A DNA stretch of 64,000 bases from an uncultured Lachnospiraceae bacterium (GTDB lineage: Bacteria > Bacillota > Clostridia > Lachnospirales > Lachnospiraceae): positions 1-64,000 of the forward strand of contig CAJUFE010000011.1 in NCBI GenBank assembly GCA_910585635.1, in the 5' to 3' direction. The stretch's first letter is position 1; every line of letters begins with the position of its first letter. Of the stretch, positions 33,337 to 42,976 are shown piece after piece. The notes beneath the pieces were generated by a model. It was not told where the DNA came from, made no database searches, and saw nothing but the letters and a program-made list of their open reading frames with translations. The position numbers and the translations under genes were made by a program.

Positions 33337-34641
33337 ATGCCTGGCAGAGCAGAGGATAAGGTCAGATGCTCATTTTGCGGGAAGACCCAGGATCAGGTGC
33401 GGAAGCTGATCGCCGGCTCCAACAATGTATTTATCTGCGATGAATGCATCGAGCTGTGCTCGGAGATCCTGGAAGAAGAATTTGCAGACATGGAAGAAGA
33501 GGAATATCAGGCCTTCAGCGAGATCAACCTGATGAAGCCGAAGGAGATCAAGTCTTTCCTGGACGAATATGTGATCGGTCAGGAGGAGGCGAAGCGGGTG
33601 CTTTCCGTAGCCGTATATAACCATTACAAAAGAGTCACCACATCAAAGCATATCGACTTAGATATCGCTAAGAGCAATATCCTGATGCTGGGGCCCACCG
33701 GCTCCGGCAAGACCTACTTAGCCCAGACTCTGGCCAAGATCTTGAACGTCCCCTTTGCGATCGCGGATGCCACGGCGCTGACAGAGGCCGGTTACGTGGG
33801 CGAGGATGTGGAGAATATCCTTTTGAAGCTGATCCAGGCGGCCGACTATGATATCAGCAAGGCAGAGTACGGGATCATCTATATCGATGAGATCGACAAG
33901 ATCACCAAGAAGTCGGAGAATGTATCCATCACCCGGGATGTCTCCGGCGAAGGGGTCCAGCAGGCCCTCTTAAAGATCTTGGAGGGTACAGTGGCCAGCG
34001 TGCCGCCCCAGGGCGGCAGGAAGCATCCCCACCAGGAGCTTTTGCAGATCGATACCACCAATATCCTCTTTATCTGCGGCGGCGCCTTTGACGGGCTGGA
34101 GCGGATCGTGGAGCAGCGTCTCCATGCCGGATCCATCGGCTTCAACGCTACGATCGTGGAGAAGAACAAGACCAACATCGACGAGCTGCTAAAGAAGGTG
34201 CTGCCGGAGGATCTGACCAAGTTCGGGCTGATCCCGGAGTTCATCGGCCGAGTGCCGGTGACGGTATCCTTAAATATGCTGGACGAGAATGCCCTGGTCC
34301 AGATCCTCTCTAAGCCGAAGAACGCGCTGATCAAGCAGTACCAGAAGCTCTTCGAGCTGGATGACGTGAAGCTGGAGTTCACCCAGGACGCATTGCTGGA
34401 AGTGGCGAAGATGGCGGCTGAGCGCAAGACAGGAGCCAGGGGGCTGCGGGCGATCTTAGAAAAAGTGATGACGGATCTGATGTACGAGATCCCCTCCGAC
34501 GACACCATCGGGATCGTGACGATCACAGGGCCTGTGGTCGCAGGGACCGGCCAGCCGGAGGTCGTGTATCGTGATATGGCGGTGCCCAGGGGGGCGAACC
34601 CCAGGCGGCTCAGGAAGAAGCAGTCGGGGGAGATCGCATAA
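33337..34641 (+). CDS. clpX: ATP-dependent Clp protease ATP-binding subunit ClpX
   Basis: 434 residues, the AAA+ unfoldase that feeds ClpP. The N-terminal zinc-binding domain uses C11, C14, C34 and C37. Walker A is 'GPTGSGKTYLAQTL', Walker B 'GIIYIDEIDKI', the pore loop 'GYVGEDVE', and sensor 2 is 'GARGLRAILEKV'. The ClpP-docking IGF-like loop is present as 'IGFNATI'. The C-terminal tail after the AAA+ domain is short and basic ('RGANPRRLRKKQ'). Confidence 0.97.
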   Translation: MPGRAEDKVRCSFCGKTQDQVRKLIAGSNNVFICDECIELCSEILEEEFADMEEEEYQAFSEINLMKPKEIKSFLDEYVIGQEEAKRVLSVAVYNHYKRVTTSKHIDLDIAKSNILMLGPTGSGKTYLAQTLAKILNVPFAIADATALTEAGYVGEDVENILLKLIQAADYDISKAEYGIIYIDEIDKITKKSENVSITRDVSGEGVQQALLKILEGTVASVPPQGGRKHPHQELLQIDTTNILFICGGAFDGLERIVEQRLHAGSIGFNATIVEKNKTNIDELLKKVLPEDLTKFGLIPEFIGRVPVTVSLNMLDENALVQILSKPKNALIKQYQKLFELDDVKLEFTQDALLEVAKMAAERKTGARGLRAILEKVMTDLMYEIPSDDTIGIVTITGPVVAGTGQPEVVYRDMAVPRGANPRRLRKKQSGEIA

Positions 34642-34747
34642 GAGTAGATAAAAGTAAGAGCAGATGGAGCTGAAAGGATGGCGTTGCAGAACTTTGACAG
34701 TTTGGGCAGCGCCTCTTTTTCGGCGTGAGAAAAGGATGGATGATCCG

Positions 34748-37066
34748 ATGGAACAGAAAATATATACACTGCCCGCGATCGCGCTGCGGGGTCTGTCCAT
34801 ATTGCCTGGGATGATGACCCATTTTGATATCAGCCGTGAAAAGTCGATCGTGGCGATCGAGAAGGTCATGGTAGACGATCAGCGGGTATTTCTGATCGCC
34901 CAGAAACAGCCGGATGTGGCAGAGCCAAAGCAGGAGGATCTGTTCAAGGCAGGCTGTATCGCTACTGTGCGGCAGCTGGTGAAGATGCCGGATAACATCA
35001 TCCGGGTCATGGTGGAAGGCTTAGAGCGGGCAGAGCTTATGGGACTCGACACGGACGGCTCTTGCCTGATGGCTCAGGTGGAGACGATGCTGCCTGCTTC
35101 CCGGCAGGAGGTCTTAGATCCTGTGGCGGTAGAAGCCATGATCCGGATCGTAAAGGATAAGCTGGAGGAATATGGACGCTTTAACTTACGCATCCTGAAG
35201 GATGTGCTCCCGAACCTGCGCCAGCTGGAGGACCTGGAGGCGCTTTTGGACCAGGTGGCGATCCAGCTCCCCTTAGACCACAGTCTGCGGCAGAAGGTGC
35301 TGGAGAGCCATCTCCTTTCGGAACGCTATGAGCATGTGGTCCACAGTCTGGTCACGGAGATCGAGGTGACCCGTGTAAAGCGGGAGTTCCAGGCTCAGGT
35401 GAAGGCGGCCGTGGATAAGAACCAGAAAGACTATGTCTTAAGGGAGCAGATGAAGATCATCCGCAAGGAGCTGGGAGAGGACGACCCGCTGTCCGACGCC
35501 GACGCTTACCGGCAGCAGATCCAGGCTCTGGAGGCAGATCAGGAGGTGAAGGATAAGCTTTTAAAGGAAGTTGAACGGTTGACCGCCATGCCCGGCAGCA
35601 GCCAGGAGAGCAATGTGATCCGCACCTATATCGAGACCCTGCTGGAGCTTCCCTGGAACAAGGCTTCCAAGGACGATAACGATATCCATCACGCAGAAGA
35701 GATCCTGGACGCGGATCATTATGGTCTGGATAAAGTGAAAGAGCGGATCTTGGAATATCTGGCAGTCCGCATCCTGACCGATAAGGGGACCAGCCCGATC
35801 CTGTGCCTGGTAGGCCCGCCCGGAACGGGAAAGACCTCGGTGGCCCGGTCCATGGCCCGGGCCCTGGATAAGAAGTATGTCCGGATCAGCCTGGGCGGCG
35901 TTCGGGATGAGGCGGAGATCCGGGGCCATCGAAAGACCTATGTGGGCGCCATGCCCGGCCGTCTGGTGGAGGGCTTAAAACAGGCAGGGGTGGCGAACCC
36001 GCTGATGCTCTTAGATGAGATCGATAAGGTGAGCAGCGACTACAAGGGCGACACCTCCTCCGCTCTTTTAGAGGTGCTGGACAGCGAACAGAACGTGCGT
36101 TTTCGGGACCACTATGTGGAGGTCCCGATCGATCTGTCCCAGGTCATGTTCATCGCCACTGCCAATACCACCCAGACGATCCCCAAGCCTCTGCTGGACC
36201 GTATGGAAGTGATCGAAGTGAACAGTTATACGGAAAACGAGAAGTTCCATATCGCCAAGGACCATCTGGTGGCAAAGCAGCTGGAGAAGAACGGCCTGAC
36301 ATCAGATCAGCTCACCTTTACGGACCGAGCCCTGGAAAAGCTCATCCACAATTATACCCGGGAGGCAGGCGTCCGCGCCCTGGAGAGACGGATCGGGGAT
36401 ATCTGCCGGAAGGTGGCCAGGAGCTTTCTGGAGGATAAGAAGAAATCGGTCAAAGTGCGGGAGAAAGACTTAGAGCGCTATCTGGGGAAGGAGAAGATCA
36501 CCTTTGAGGATGCCGACGGAGAAGACCAGGTGGGCGTGGTCCGGGGCCTGGCCTGGACCAGCGTGGGCGGGGATACGCTCCAGATCGAGGTCAATGTGAT
36601 GCCGGGGAAGGGGAACCTTAATCTCACCGGACAGATGGGCGATGTGATGAAGGAATCGGCCCAGACCGCCTTGACCTATGTCCGGAGCATCTGTCCCCAG
36701 TATCAGCTCCCGGATGACTATTTTGAGAAGCATGACATCCATATCCACATCCCGGAGGGAGCCGTACCCAAGGACGGCCCGTCGGCGGGGATCACCATGG
36801 CCACCGCCATGTTCTCCGCTCTGACCGGCAAAAAGGTGCGGGCGAAGGTAGCTATGACCGGCGAGATCACCCTGCGGGGCCGTGTGCTCCCGATCGGAGG
36901 CTTAAAGGAGAAGCTCCTGGCCGCTAAGATGGCCCACATCCAAAAGGTGCTGGTCCCCGCGAAGAACCGGCCGGATATCGGGGAGCTTTCCAGAGAGATC
37001 ACGAAGGGGCTGGAGATCGTCTATGTAAAGACGATGGAAGAGGTGTTGGAGGAGGCGTTGCTATGA
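34748..37066 (+). CDS. lon: Endopeptidase La (Lon protease)
   Basis: 772 residues from the ATG at 34748. It has the N-terminal LAN substrate domain (about 5-195), a coiled helical middle, the AAA+ module with 'GPPGTGKTSVARSMA' and 'MLLDEIDKVSSDYKG', and the C-terminal protease with the Ser679-Lys720 dyad ('PKDGPSAGI', 'GGLKEKLLA'). The start could also be the ATG at 34736; AAAAGGATGG fits 34748 better. The frame is open to 34664, but those codons are not Lon-like. It overlaps ysxC by 4 nt (ATGA), so the two are coupled. Confidence 0.95.
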   Translation: MEQKIYTLPAIALRGLSILPGMMTHFDISREKSIVAIEKVMVDDQRVFLIAQKQPDVAEPKQEDLFKAGCIATVRQLVKMPDNIIRVMVEGLERAELMGLDTDGSCLMAQVETMLPASRQEVLDPVAVEAMIRIVKDKLEEYGRFNLRILKDVLPNLRQLEDLEALLDQVAIQLPLDHSLRQKVLESHLLSERYEHVVHSLVTEIEVTRVKREFQAQVKAAVDKNQKDYVLREQMKIIRKELGEDDPLSDADAYRQQIQALEADQEVKDKLLKEVERLTAMPGSSQESNVIRTYIETLLELPWNKASKDDNDIHHAEEILDADHYGLDKVKERILEYLAVRILTDKGTSPILCLVGPPGTGKTSVARSMARALDKKYVRISLGGVRDEAEIRGHRKTYVGAMPGRLVEGLKQAGVANPLMLLDEIDKVSSDYKGDTSSALLEVLDSEQNVRFRDHYVEVPIDLSQVMFIATANTTQTIPKPLLDRMEVIEVNSYTENEKFHIAKDHLVAKQLEKNGLTSDQLTFTDRALEKLIHNYTREAGVRALERRIGDICRKVARSFLEDKKKSVKVREKDLERYLGKEKITFEDADGEDQVGVVRGLAWTSVGGDTLQIEVNVMPGKGNLNLTGQMGDVMKESAQTALTYVRSICPQYQLPDDYFEKHDIHIHIPEGAVPKDGPSAGITMATAMFSALTGKKVRAKVAMTGEITLRGRVLPIGGLKEKLLAAKMAHIQKVLVPAKNRPDIGELSREITKGLEIVYVKTMEEVLEEALL

Positions 37067-37644
37067 TCATCAAGCGTGCGGAGTTGGAGACAGTGTGTGG
37101 GATCACCAGCAGGCTCCCGGAGAACATCCATCAGGAGTTTGCCTTTGCCGGGAAGTCGAATGTGGGGAAGTCCTCCATGATCAATGGGATGCTGGGGCGG
37201 AAGTCTTTAGCCAGGACCTCTTCCCAGCCGGGGAAGACCCAGACGATCAATTTTTATCATATCAACCAGTCCTTTTATTTTGTGGATCTGCCGGGCTACG
37301 GCTACGCGAAGGCCTCGGTGGAGGTAAAGGCAAAATGGGGGAAGATGGTAGAGCGATACTTAAAAGGCTCGAAGAGGCTAGAGATGGTCTTCCTGCTGAT
37401 CGATATCCGGCATGAGCCTTCTGAAAATGATAAGATCATGTATGACTGGATCGTGTATAATGGATACCGTCCGGTGATCGTGGCCACGAAGGTGGATAAG
37501 CTGAAGCGCAGCCAGGTCCCTAAGCATGTGAAGATGGTGCGGGAGGGGCTGGGGATGGAGAAGGAAGATCTCCTGATCCCCTTCTCAGCGGAGACGAAGC
37601 AGGGGAGAGAGGAGCTGTGGGAGCTGATCGAAGGGGCGCTGTAA
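37063..37644 (+). CDS. ysxC: Ribosome biogenesis GTPase YihA/YsxC (EngB)
   Basis: 193 residues, a GTPase needed for 50S subunit assembly. G1 is 'GKSNVGKSSMINGML', G3 'FVDLPGYGYAKAS', G4 'VATKVDKL' and G5 'LIPFSAETKQG'. It is the normal length. Its ATG overlaps the lon stop codon, indicating translational coupling. Last gene of the tig-clpP-clpX-lon-ysxC cluster; convergent with the minus-strand repeat protein 40 nt away. Confidence 0.96.
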   Translation: MIIKRAELETVCGITSRLPENIHQEFAFAGKSNVGKSSMINGMLGRKSLARTSSQPGKTQTINFYHINQSFYFVDLPGYGYAKASVEVKAKWGKMVERYLKGSKRLEMVFLLIDIRHEPSENDKIMYDWIVYNGYRPVIVATKVDKLKRSQVPKHVKMVREGLGMEKEDLLIPFSAETKQGREELWELIEGAL

Positions 37645-37683
37645 CAAGATCGTCGATCCACTGCCTTCGGGGTTTGCGTATTT

Positions 37684-38274
37684 CTATGGACTCCCGACTT
37701 TTTCCAACTGCACCCGCTCCAGCTCCACCGGTACGGGTACAGGCTTCGTGGCCGTCTCCGTCTGGGCTTCCTGTACCCTTGCCTTGGATACCGGCCCAGC
37801 GGGAGCATATGGCTCTGTATCGGCGGGAGAGCCTGACCCTGCGATGGCGGAGGGACCTGACCCTGCATCGGCGGAAGAGCCTGACACTGCGATGGTGGAG
37901 GGACCTGACCCTGCACCGGTGGGAGTGCTTGACACTGCGATGGCGGAGGGACCTGACCCTGCATCGGCGGGAGAACTTGACCCTGCGTCGGCGGGAGAGC
38001 CTGGCACTGCGTCGGTGGGAGCGTCCGGCTCCAGACCGGTGGCGGCAGCGGCGTCTTCCATCGACAGGGCTGTGGCGGACTCCCGCAGCTTGATCCGCAC
38101 CAGGGTCTCGACGATCTTCACGATCAGGGAGACGATGAAGAGCGGCAGGGTGATGAAGAGAAAGAAGTAGAGCTTCCAGTGTCTCCACTTCCGGACCGTC
38201 TTTGCCCATTGGATCCGGGCCGGGCGGATGGCCTGGCTTAGGGGGGTGGTCGTTCCTTTTTTGGTCTGGCGCAT
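37684..38274 (-). CDS. Single-pass membrane protein with Ala/Ser/Gly/Pro repeat tail
   Basis: 196 residues. The N-terminus is basic; one transmembrane helix spans about residues 30-50 ('LYFFLFITLPLFIVSLIVKI'), followed by an amphipathic segment. From about residue 84 to 147 the protein consists of eight 8-residue repeats of the type AGSGPSAI / ASSSPADA, then a Pro/Ala-rich end. The start is the ATG at 38274 because AAGGAGG stands 9 nt before it. It follows the DUF4364 gene on the same strand. No family recognised; the repeats look like a flexible tether. Confidence 0.75.
   Translation of the reverse strand: MRQTKKGTTTPLSQAIRPARIQWAKTVRKWRHWKLYFFLFITLPLFIVSLIVKIVETLVRIKLRESATALSMEDAAAATGLEPDAPTDAVPGSPADAGSSSPADAGSGPSAIAVSSTPTGAGSGPSTIAVSGSSADAGSGPSAIAGSGSPADTEPYAPAGPVSKARVQEAQTETATKPVPVPVELERVQLEKVGSP
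37832..38023. repeat. Eight 24-nt tandem repeats inside the membrane protein gene
   Basis: Units run head to tail from 37832, 37856, 37880, 37904, 37928, 37952, 37976 and 38000. The core is CCTGACCCTGC plus RTCGGYGGGAG or GATGGYGGAGGGA, with two alternating subtypes. Unit length is a multiple of three, so expansion adds 8 residues without frameshift. Confidence 0.9.
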
Positions 38275-38407
38275 GTTCGCGTTCCTCCTTGTTCTTGTCG
38301 GTCTGCCTGAAGGCCCGCCCTTGGGGTATCGGTCCTTGACAGCGGCGTGGCTCTGGTCTGCCCGTGGATCAACCTTGGGGGACCTGTCCTGAAAGGTGCG
38401 CTGTCCG

Positions 38408-38932
38408 TCAGCCATCGCTCATCAGGGTCCGCATGGCAAATGCGTAGATCTCCTGACTCTTCTCCCGCCAGTTGCTGCACATGTACTCCGCCTGCTCTTT
38501 ATCCGGTACGGACAGGTTCAGCTCGATCAGGGAGCTCTTCCCCTCCCGGACCTCACAGTGGACGATGTAATCCTGGTTGGTGGACCGGTAAAAGTCCGAG
38601 ACCACGCCCACCTCATTGCGGAGCCGGAACTTATTCTCCTTTAGATATCGATCGATATCCGTGACGATCGCAGGCGGGATCTTATTCCCGAAAAAGCGCA
38701 GGGTATCGCTGCCTTCCTGGGTGATCTCATAGCGCGTGCTGTTATGGAGCGTCTCTTTTCGGATCAACCCTGCCTCAGTCAGCTCGCTCAGGGCCTGCTG
38801 GAGAGTAAAATAGGTCGTATACTCGTGCTCCAGGAAAAAATCCATCAGCTGCGCATTGGTCAGCGGGAAGTTCACATGCTTGAGCATATACAGGTTCATG
38901 AGTTTATAAAGGGTGATCGGATCTGATAACAT
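38408..38932 (-). CDS. DUF4364 family protein
   Basis: 174 residues. The N-terminal half forms a winged-helix-like domain ('LYKLMNLYMLKHVNFPLTNA', 'QALSELTEAGLIRKE', 'RYEITQEGSDTLRFF'), and the C-terminal half is beta-rich ('RLRNEVGVVSDFYRST', 'VREGKSSLIELNLSVP'). The family is typical of Clostridia and of unknown function; a transcriptional role is an inference from the fold. It is read towards the repeat-rich membrane protein gene (134 nt gap). An intergenic repeat element starts 40 nt upstream of it. Confidence 0.88.
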   Translation of the reverse strand: MLSDPITLYKLMNLYMLKHVNFPLTNAQLMDFFLEHEYTTYFTLQQALSELTEAGLIRKETLHNSTRYEITQEGSDTLRFFGNKIPPAIVTDIDRYLKENKFRLRNEVGVVSDFYRSTNQDYIVHCEVREGKSSLIELNLSVPDKEQAEYMCSNWREKSQEIYAFAMRTLMSDG

Positions 38933-38971
38933 AGGCTTTTACCTGGTTCCTTTGGTTTTCTTGTCGTTTAG

Positions 38972-39205
38972 GGTTACTTTTCACACCTACGCTGATCATT
39001 AGATAGGTGCAGGCGCATGATCGGTCACCCGTCCGCATCCGGAGGCCCGAAGAGCAGCCATAAAGTAGCGGAGGGAGGGGCATGTCACATAAAGGACCCT
39101 AGCGGAACGAGAGCGCGTCCTGTTGTGACATGCCCCTCCCGGAGCGGACCCCCTCGCGATATCTCCATGCGATCAGACTCCCTGGCGCGGGTGTGAAAAG
39201 TAACC
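38972..39205. repeat. Palindromic intergenic element with terminal inverted repeats (MITE-like), copy 2
   Basis: The 16-nt end GGTTACTTTTCACACC (38972-38987) is the exact reverse complement of GGTGTGAAAAGTAACC (39190-39205), enclosing a 234-nt non-coding element. Inside, 39073-39089 pairs perfectly with 39124-39140 (17 bp), and AGGAC/GTCCT extends the fold in the loop. A related, edge-truncated copy lies at 1-142. It fills most of the 374-base gap between the divergent DUF4364 and DUF5717 genes. A target-site duplication is not obvious. Confidence 0.75.
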
Positions 39206-39306
39206 GTTCAGGCCGCTATATCTCTATGATATCAACTTAACTCTTTTAAATCAAGCAGAAATATGATAGAATAGGTGGATACTAGGGAGATTTTGGGTGA
39301 AAAAGT

Positions 39307-42300
39307 ATGAAAGAACGAATTAACCGGCTGGCCCGGGGCATCCTGGATGGGGAGACCCCTAAGGTGGTCGTGATGCCGGAGAAGATAGAAGAGACCGTCC
39401 AGGCGAAAAAGATGATCGTGATGGAATTCCATGTGAACAGCGGGAACGGGATGCATATAAAGGGGCTGGCCTACACCAGCCATACGAGAGTGACTGTGCT
39501 GACCCCGGCCTTCGGCGGTCTGCGGAACCGGGTCTCCTATCAGGTGGATACCAGCTATCTGGAGAACGGAGATGTCATAGAAGGGGGATTTGACCTGGTC
39601 ACGGACGGCGGTGAGATCCGGCTCCCCTTTACCTTTCATATCCAGCTGGGCGCTTCCGGCAAGACTCTGGCGGGCTTAAGGACTGTGGAGGACCTGGCGC
39701 TCTTAGCAAAGGCAGAGCCGGAGACGGCCCTGCGGCTGTTCCATTACCAGGACTTCGGGGAGACCCACATCCTGCAGGACCGATATAACCGTGCGGTATA
39801 CGATGGCTTAAAGGGCCATGGGGACCGGGGGAACCAGATGGAGGAGTTCCTGGTGGCCTTAAAAGCAAAGGAGCCGGTGACCTTGACCGTCTCTGGAAAG
39901 CGGAGGAAGTACGGCTATCCGGTGGATCCGGTGGAGGACGCGATCCAGATCCGGAAGGACCGGTGGGGCTACATCTCTGTGGAGGCCCAGGCGGACGGAG
40001 ATTTCCTGGAGCTGCCTAAAAAGCATTTTGAGAATGGGGACTTTAAAGAGGACAGCTGTATGGTCCCCTACCGGATCCTGCCCGGAAGGCTCCATCGGGG
40101 AAAGAACTTAGGCTGCATCCGGCTAAATACGGTAAAAGAGACCTGGATCGTCCCCTTTGAGGTAGAGGGGGATGAGACCACTGACGCGGCTTATGTGGAT
40201 CAGTCCCGTTTTCGGAGAGCCTACTGCCGTTTTTTAAAGCTCCGCTTGGATGAGGCCTGCGGGGCGGTCCATAAGGCGGCAGGCAGGGAACCCATGTTCC
40301 AGGAGCTGGACGTGATGCGCAGCGTGCCGGGAGATAAGGTCCTGGCGGCGCTGTGGATGGCGGAGACGCTGATCCGTTCCGGGAAGCGGGAGCCTGCAGG
40401 TCTGCTCCTGGACGAGTGCAGGGATGAGATCTTGATGGCCAGGAAGGACCATGTGGAGCAGTATTGCTTTTTCCAATATCTCTCCCAGCTGATCTGGCCT
40501 AACGAGAGCCAGAAAGCCTCGCTCCTGCGCCTGGTGCAAAAGTATCTGCTGGAGGGGGGCCATCCCTTCTTATCCTTCATCCGTCTGGAGCTGGATGAAG
40601 AGGCCCGTTCGGCTCCCCTTTCCCTGCTGTCCGATATGCGGCAGCTTTACGAGGAGGGGCTTCGGAGCCCATTTCTGTATCTGAAGGCCTTCCAGATCCT
40701 TAAGGAGCACCCCAAGGCCCTGGATAAGCTGGATGATCTTGAGATCCGTGTGCTGTACTTTGCCGCCAGGAAAAAGATCGTGGACCAGGAGCTGGCCCTG
40801 CAGACCGCCAAGCTGGCAGGGGAGGAGAAGCATTACCAGAAATGGATCCACCGTCTGCTGGTACTCCTGTATGAGGAGCATCCAAAACAGCCGATCCTGG
40901 AAGGGATCTGCAGCATGATGATCAAAGGCGAGTGCAGGGGACGGGAGGATTTTCGCTGGTATGAGCTGGCTCTGGAAAAGGGGGTCAGCCTGACCCGGCT
41001 GTATGAACACTATCTGTATTCCCTGCCCGAGGACTATGGCCACCTGCTGCCCAAGGAGGTGCTGCTCTACTTTACCTACGGTCACGATCTGGACGACCGC
41101 GCCCGGTCGGTCCTGTATCAGAACATCCTGCAGTATATGGACCCCTCCTCTAAGCTCTATCAGGAGTATGAGCGGGATATGGAGCAGTTTGCCATGGACC
41201 AGCTGTTCCAGTCCAAGATCGACAGCCACCTGGCCGTCATCTATGACCGCATGATCCTAAAGGATATGATCGATGAGCCGGTGGCTAAGGTACTGCCGGC
41301 GGTGCTCCGCTCCTTCAAGATCGCCTGCGGGAACAGGCAGATGAAATATGTGATCGTCCGGTATGAGGAGCTGAGCCAGGAGGATATGTACCTCTTAACG
41401 GACGGTGTGGCCTATGTGCCTTTATATTCGGACAGGCCGGTGATCCTGTTCCAGGATGCCTATGGAAACCGCTACAGTGATGTCCGTTATACCAAGACGC
41501 CTGTCATGGCTGGACAGGGATTGGAGGAGAGATGCTTTGCGGTGGCTCCGGAGCACCCGATGCTGAGCCTGGCCGCCTGCAGACAGATCGCGGGCGCAGA
41601 GACCATGGAGCGGGGGCAGGTCAGGGTCTTGGAGAGAGCCTTGCGGGAGCTGCCTGTCAACACGCTGTACCGAAAGGCGCTCTTAGCAAAGGTGATCGAC
41701 TATTATCGAAAGCAGGCAGGGGATGAGGACTCAGGGGAATGTGAATGCAGCTATCTGCTGACCCTGGATGCCAAGGCGATGACCCAAGAGGAGCGGCTGA
41801 AGGTCTGCGAGACCTTGATCAGCCAGGACTATCTGGAGGAATCCTATAAGCTGTTGAGGAATTTCGGCTGGGAGGGCATGGATGTGCGGCGGCTGTCGAA
41901 GCTGTGCCGGAAGCTGATCCTCAAGAAGCTTTTTAAGAACGATGTCTTTTTGCTGAAGCTGGCCTTCCAGGCCTTCGATAAGGGAGCGACGGATGCGGTG
42001 CTCTTAGACTTTTTGTGCGGGCGTTTTAACGGGAGTTCCCGTCAGATGTTCAAGCTCCTATCCCAGTCCGTCTCGGCCAGGGCGGAGACCTATGATCTGG
42101 AGGAACGGCTTTTGTGCCAGATGATGTTCTCCGGGGATATCCGGCATCTGGACCAGACCTTCCGCTTCTATTCCAGGAGGAAGGTGCTGAACGAGACTGT
42201 GCTCCGGGCCTACTTTACGGTAAGATCCATCGGCTATTTTTTAAAGCATGAGATGGTGGAGGACGATGTGTTCGCTTACCTGGAGGCCACGGTCAACCAG

Positions 42301-42882
42301 ACGGACGATCTGGCGAAGGTACCGATGATCAGCCTGCTGGCGCTGACCAAGCATTATTCAGAGTGCAGGACATTAGAGGGGGATCAGAAGGCGCTCTGCC
42401 GCCGGGTGACAGAACTGCTCTTAGAGGAGGGACTGGTCTTTCCTTACACGAAGAAGCTGTCAGCCTTTATCCCGATCCCCCATGATATCCTGGACAAGGC
42501 CATGGTCTGCTATGAAGGGAACAAGGATGACGATCTGGAACTGGAGATCCGGATCGCGCCCGACGAGGCGCAGCCCCACCGGGAGGTCCTGCAGCGGATC
42601 TATCAGGGCATCTTTGTCTGTAAGAAGGTATTGTTCGAGGGAGAGACTCTGGAATATACGATCTACAAGCTGGATAAACGGGCTGGAAAACGGACAAAGG
42701 TGGCGGAGGGTACAGTCAGTTGCGAGCTGCCTGAAGGGAGCTTAAAGGAGAGCCGGTATGCCAGCTTGAACGAGATGGGATTATGCCTGGGGATGAAGGA
42801 AGAAGCGGGATTGAAGCGGAGCATGCAGGAGTATCTGGTCAAGAGCGCGGCATTAGAGGAGCTGTTCCCGCTGGCAAAGTAG
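39307..42882 (+). CDS. DUF5717 family large protein
   Basis: 1191 residues. The first ~30 residues ('MKERINRLARGILDGETPKV') are basic; about residues 30-290 are beta-rich with two sandwich-like segments ('IVMEFHVNSGNGMHIKGLAY', 'GYISVEAQADGDFLELPKKH'). From about 300 to 1060 it is almost all helical, reading like a long alpha-solenoid of TPR-like pairs. The last ~130 residues are beta-rich again ('ELEIRIAPDEAQPHREVLQR', 'GKRTKVAEGTVSCELP'). No signal peptide or membrane helix is seen, so it is cytoplasmic. I recognise no catalytic motif. It begins a three-gene unit with DUF5716 and a TPR-like protein; the architecture suits a scaffold. Confidence 0.88.
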   Translation: MKERINRLARGILDGETPKVVVMPEKIEETVQAKKMIVMEFHVNSGNGMHIKGLAYTSHTRVTVLTPAFGGLRNRVSYQVDTSYLENGDVIEGGFDLVTDGGEIRLPFTFHIQLGASGKTLAGLRTVEDLALLAKAEPETALRLFHYQDFGETHILQDRYNRAVYDGLKGHGDRGNQMEEFLVALKAKEPVTLTVSGKRRKYGYPVDPVEDAIQIRKDRWGYISVEAQADGDFLELPKKHFENGDFKEDSCMVPYRILPGRLHRGKNLGCIRLNTVKETWIVPFEVEGDETTDAAYVDQSRFRRAYCRFLKLRLDEACGAVHKAAGREPMFQELDVMRSVPGDKVLAALWMAETLIRSGKREPAGLLLDECRDEILMARKDHVEQYCFFQYLSQLIWPNESQKASLLRLVQKYLLEGGHPFLSFIRLELDEEARSAPLSLLSDMRQLYEEGLRSPFLYLKAFQILKEHPKALDKLDDLEIRVLYFAARKKIVDQELALQTAKLAGEEKHYQKWIHRLLVLLYEEHPKQPILEGICSMMIKGECRGREDFRWYELALEKGVSLTRLYEHYLYSLPEDYGHLLPKEVLLYFTYGHDLDDRARSVLYQNILQYMDPSSKLYQEYERDMEQFAMDQLFQSKIDSHLAVIYDRMILKDMIDEPVAKVLPAVLRSFKIACGNRQMKYVIVRYEELSQEDMYLLTDGVAYVPLYSDRPVILFQDAYGNRYSDVRYTKTPVMAGQGLEERCFAVAPEHPMLSLAACRQIAGAETMERGQVRVLERALRELPVNTLYRKALLAKVIDYYRKQAGDEDSGECECSYLLTLDAKAMTQEERLKVCETLISQDYLEESYKLLRNFGWEGMDVRRLSKLCRKLILKKLFKNDVFLLKLAFQAFDKGATDAVLLDFLCGRFNGSSRQMFKLLSQSVSARAETYDLEERLLCQMMFSGDIRHLDQTFRFYSRRKVLNETVLRAYFTVRSIGYFLKHEMVEDDVFAYLEATVNQTDDLAKVPMISLLALTKHYSECRTLEGDQKALCRRVTELLLEEGLVFPYTKKLSAFIPIPHDILDKAMVCYEGNKDDDLELEIRIAPDEAQPHREVLQRIYQGIFVCKKVLFEGETLEYTIYKLDKRAGKRTKVAEGTVSCELPEGSLKESRYASLNEMGLCLGMKEEAGLKRSMQEYLVKSAALEELFPLAK

Positions 42883-42976
42883 AGTGCGGATGTCGGGAGC
42901 TGGGCGGAGATATAGCGCTCAGGGCATGGGGGCGGAGGAGCCCTCAGAGATACATAAGGAGGAATGGTGACGTACG

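Noticed and set aside
37832..38023. CRISPR array
   Set aside because: Units are contiguous with no spacers, lie within a coding frame, and no cas genes are nearby.
37617..38170. Plus-strand ORFs over the 24-nt repeats
   Set aside because: Repeats with a unit of 24 nt keep several frames open. The minus-strand frame has a ribosome-binding site and a transmembrane helix; the plus-strand frames have neither.
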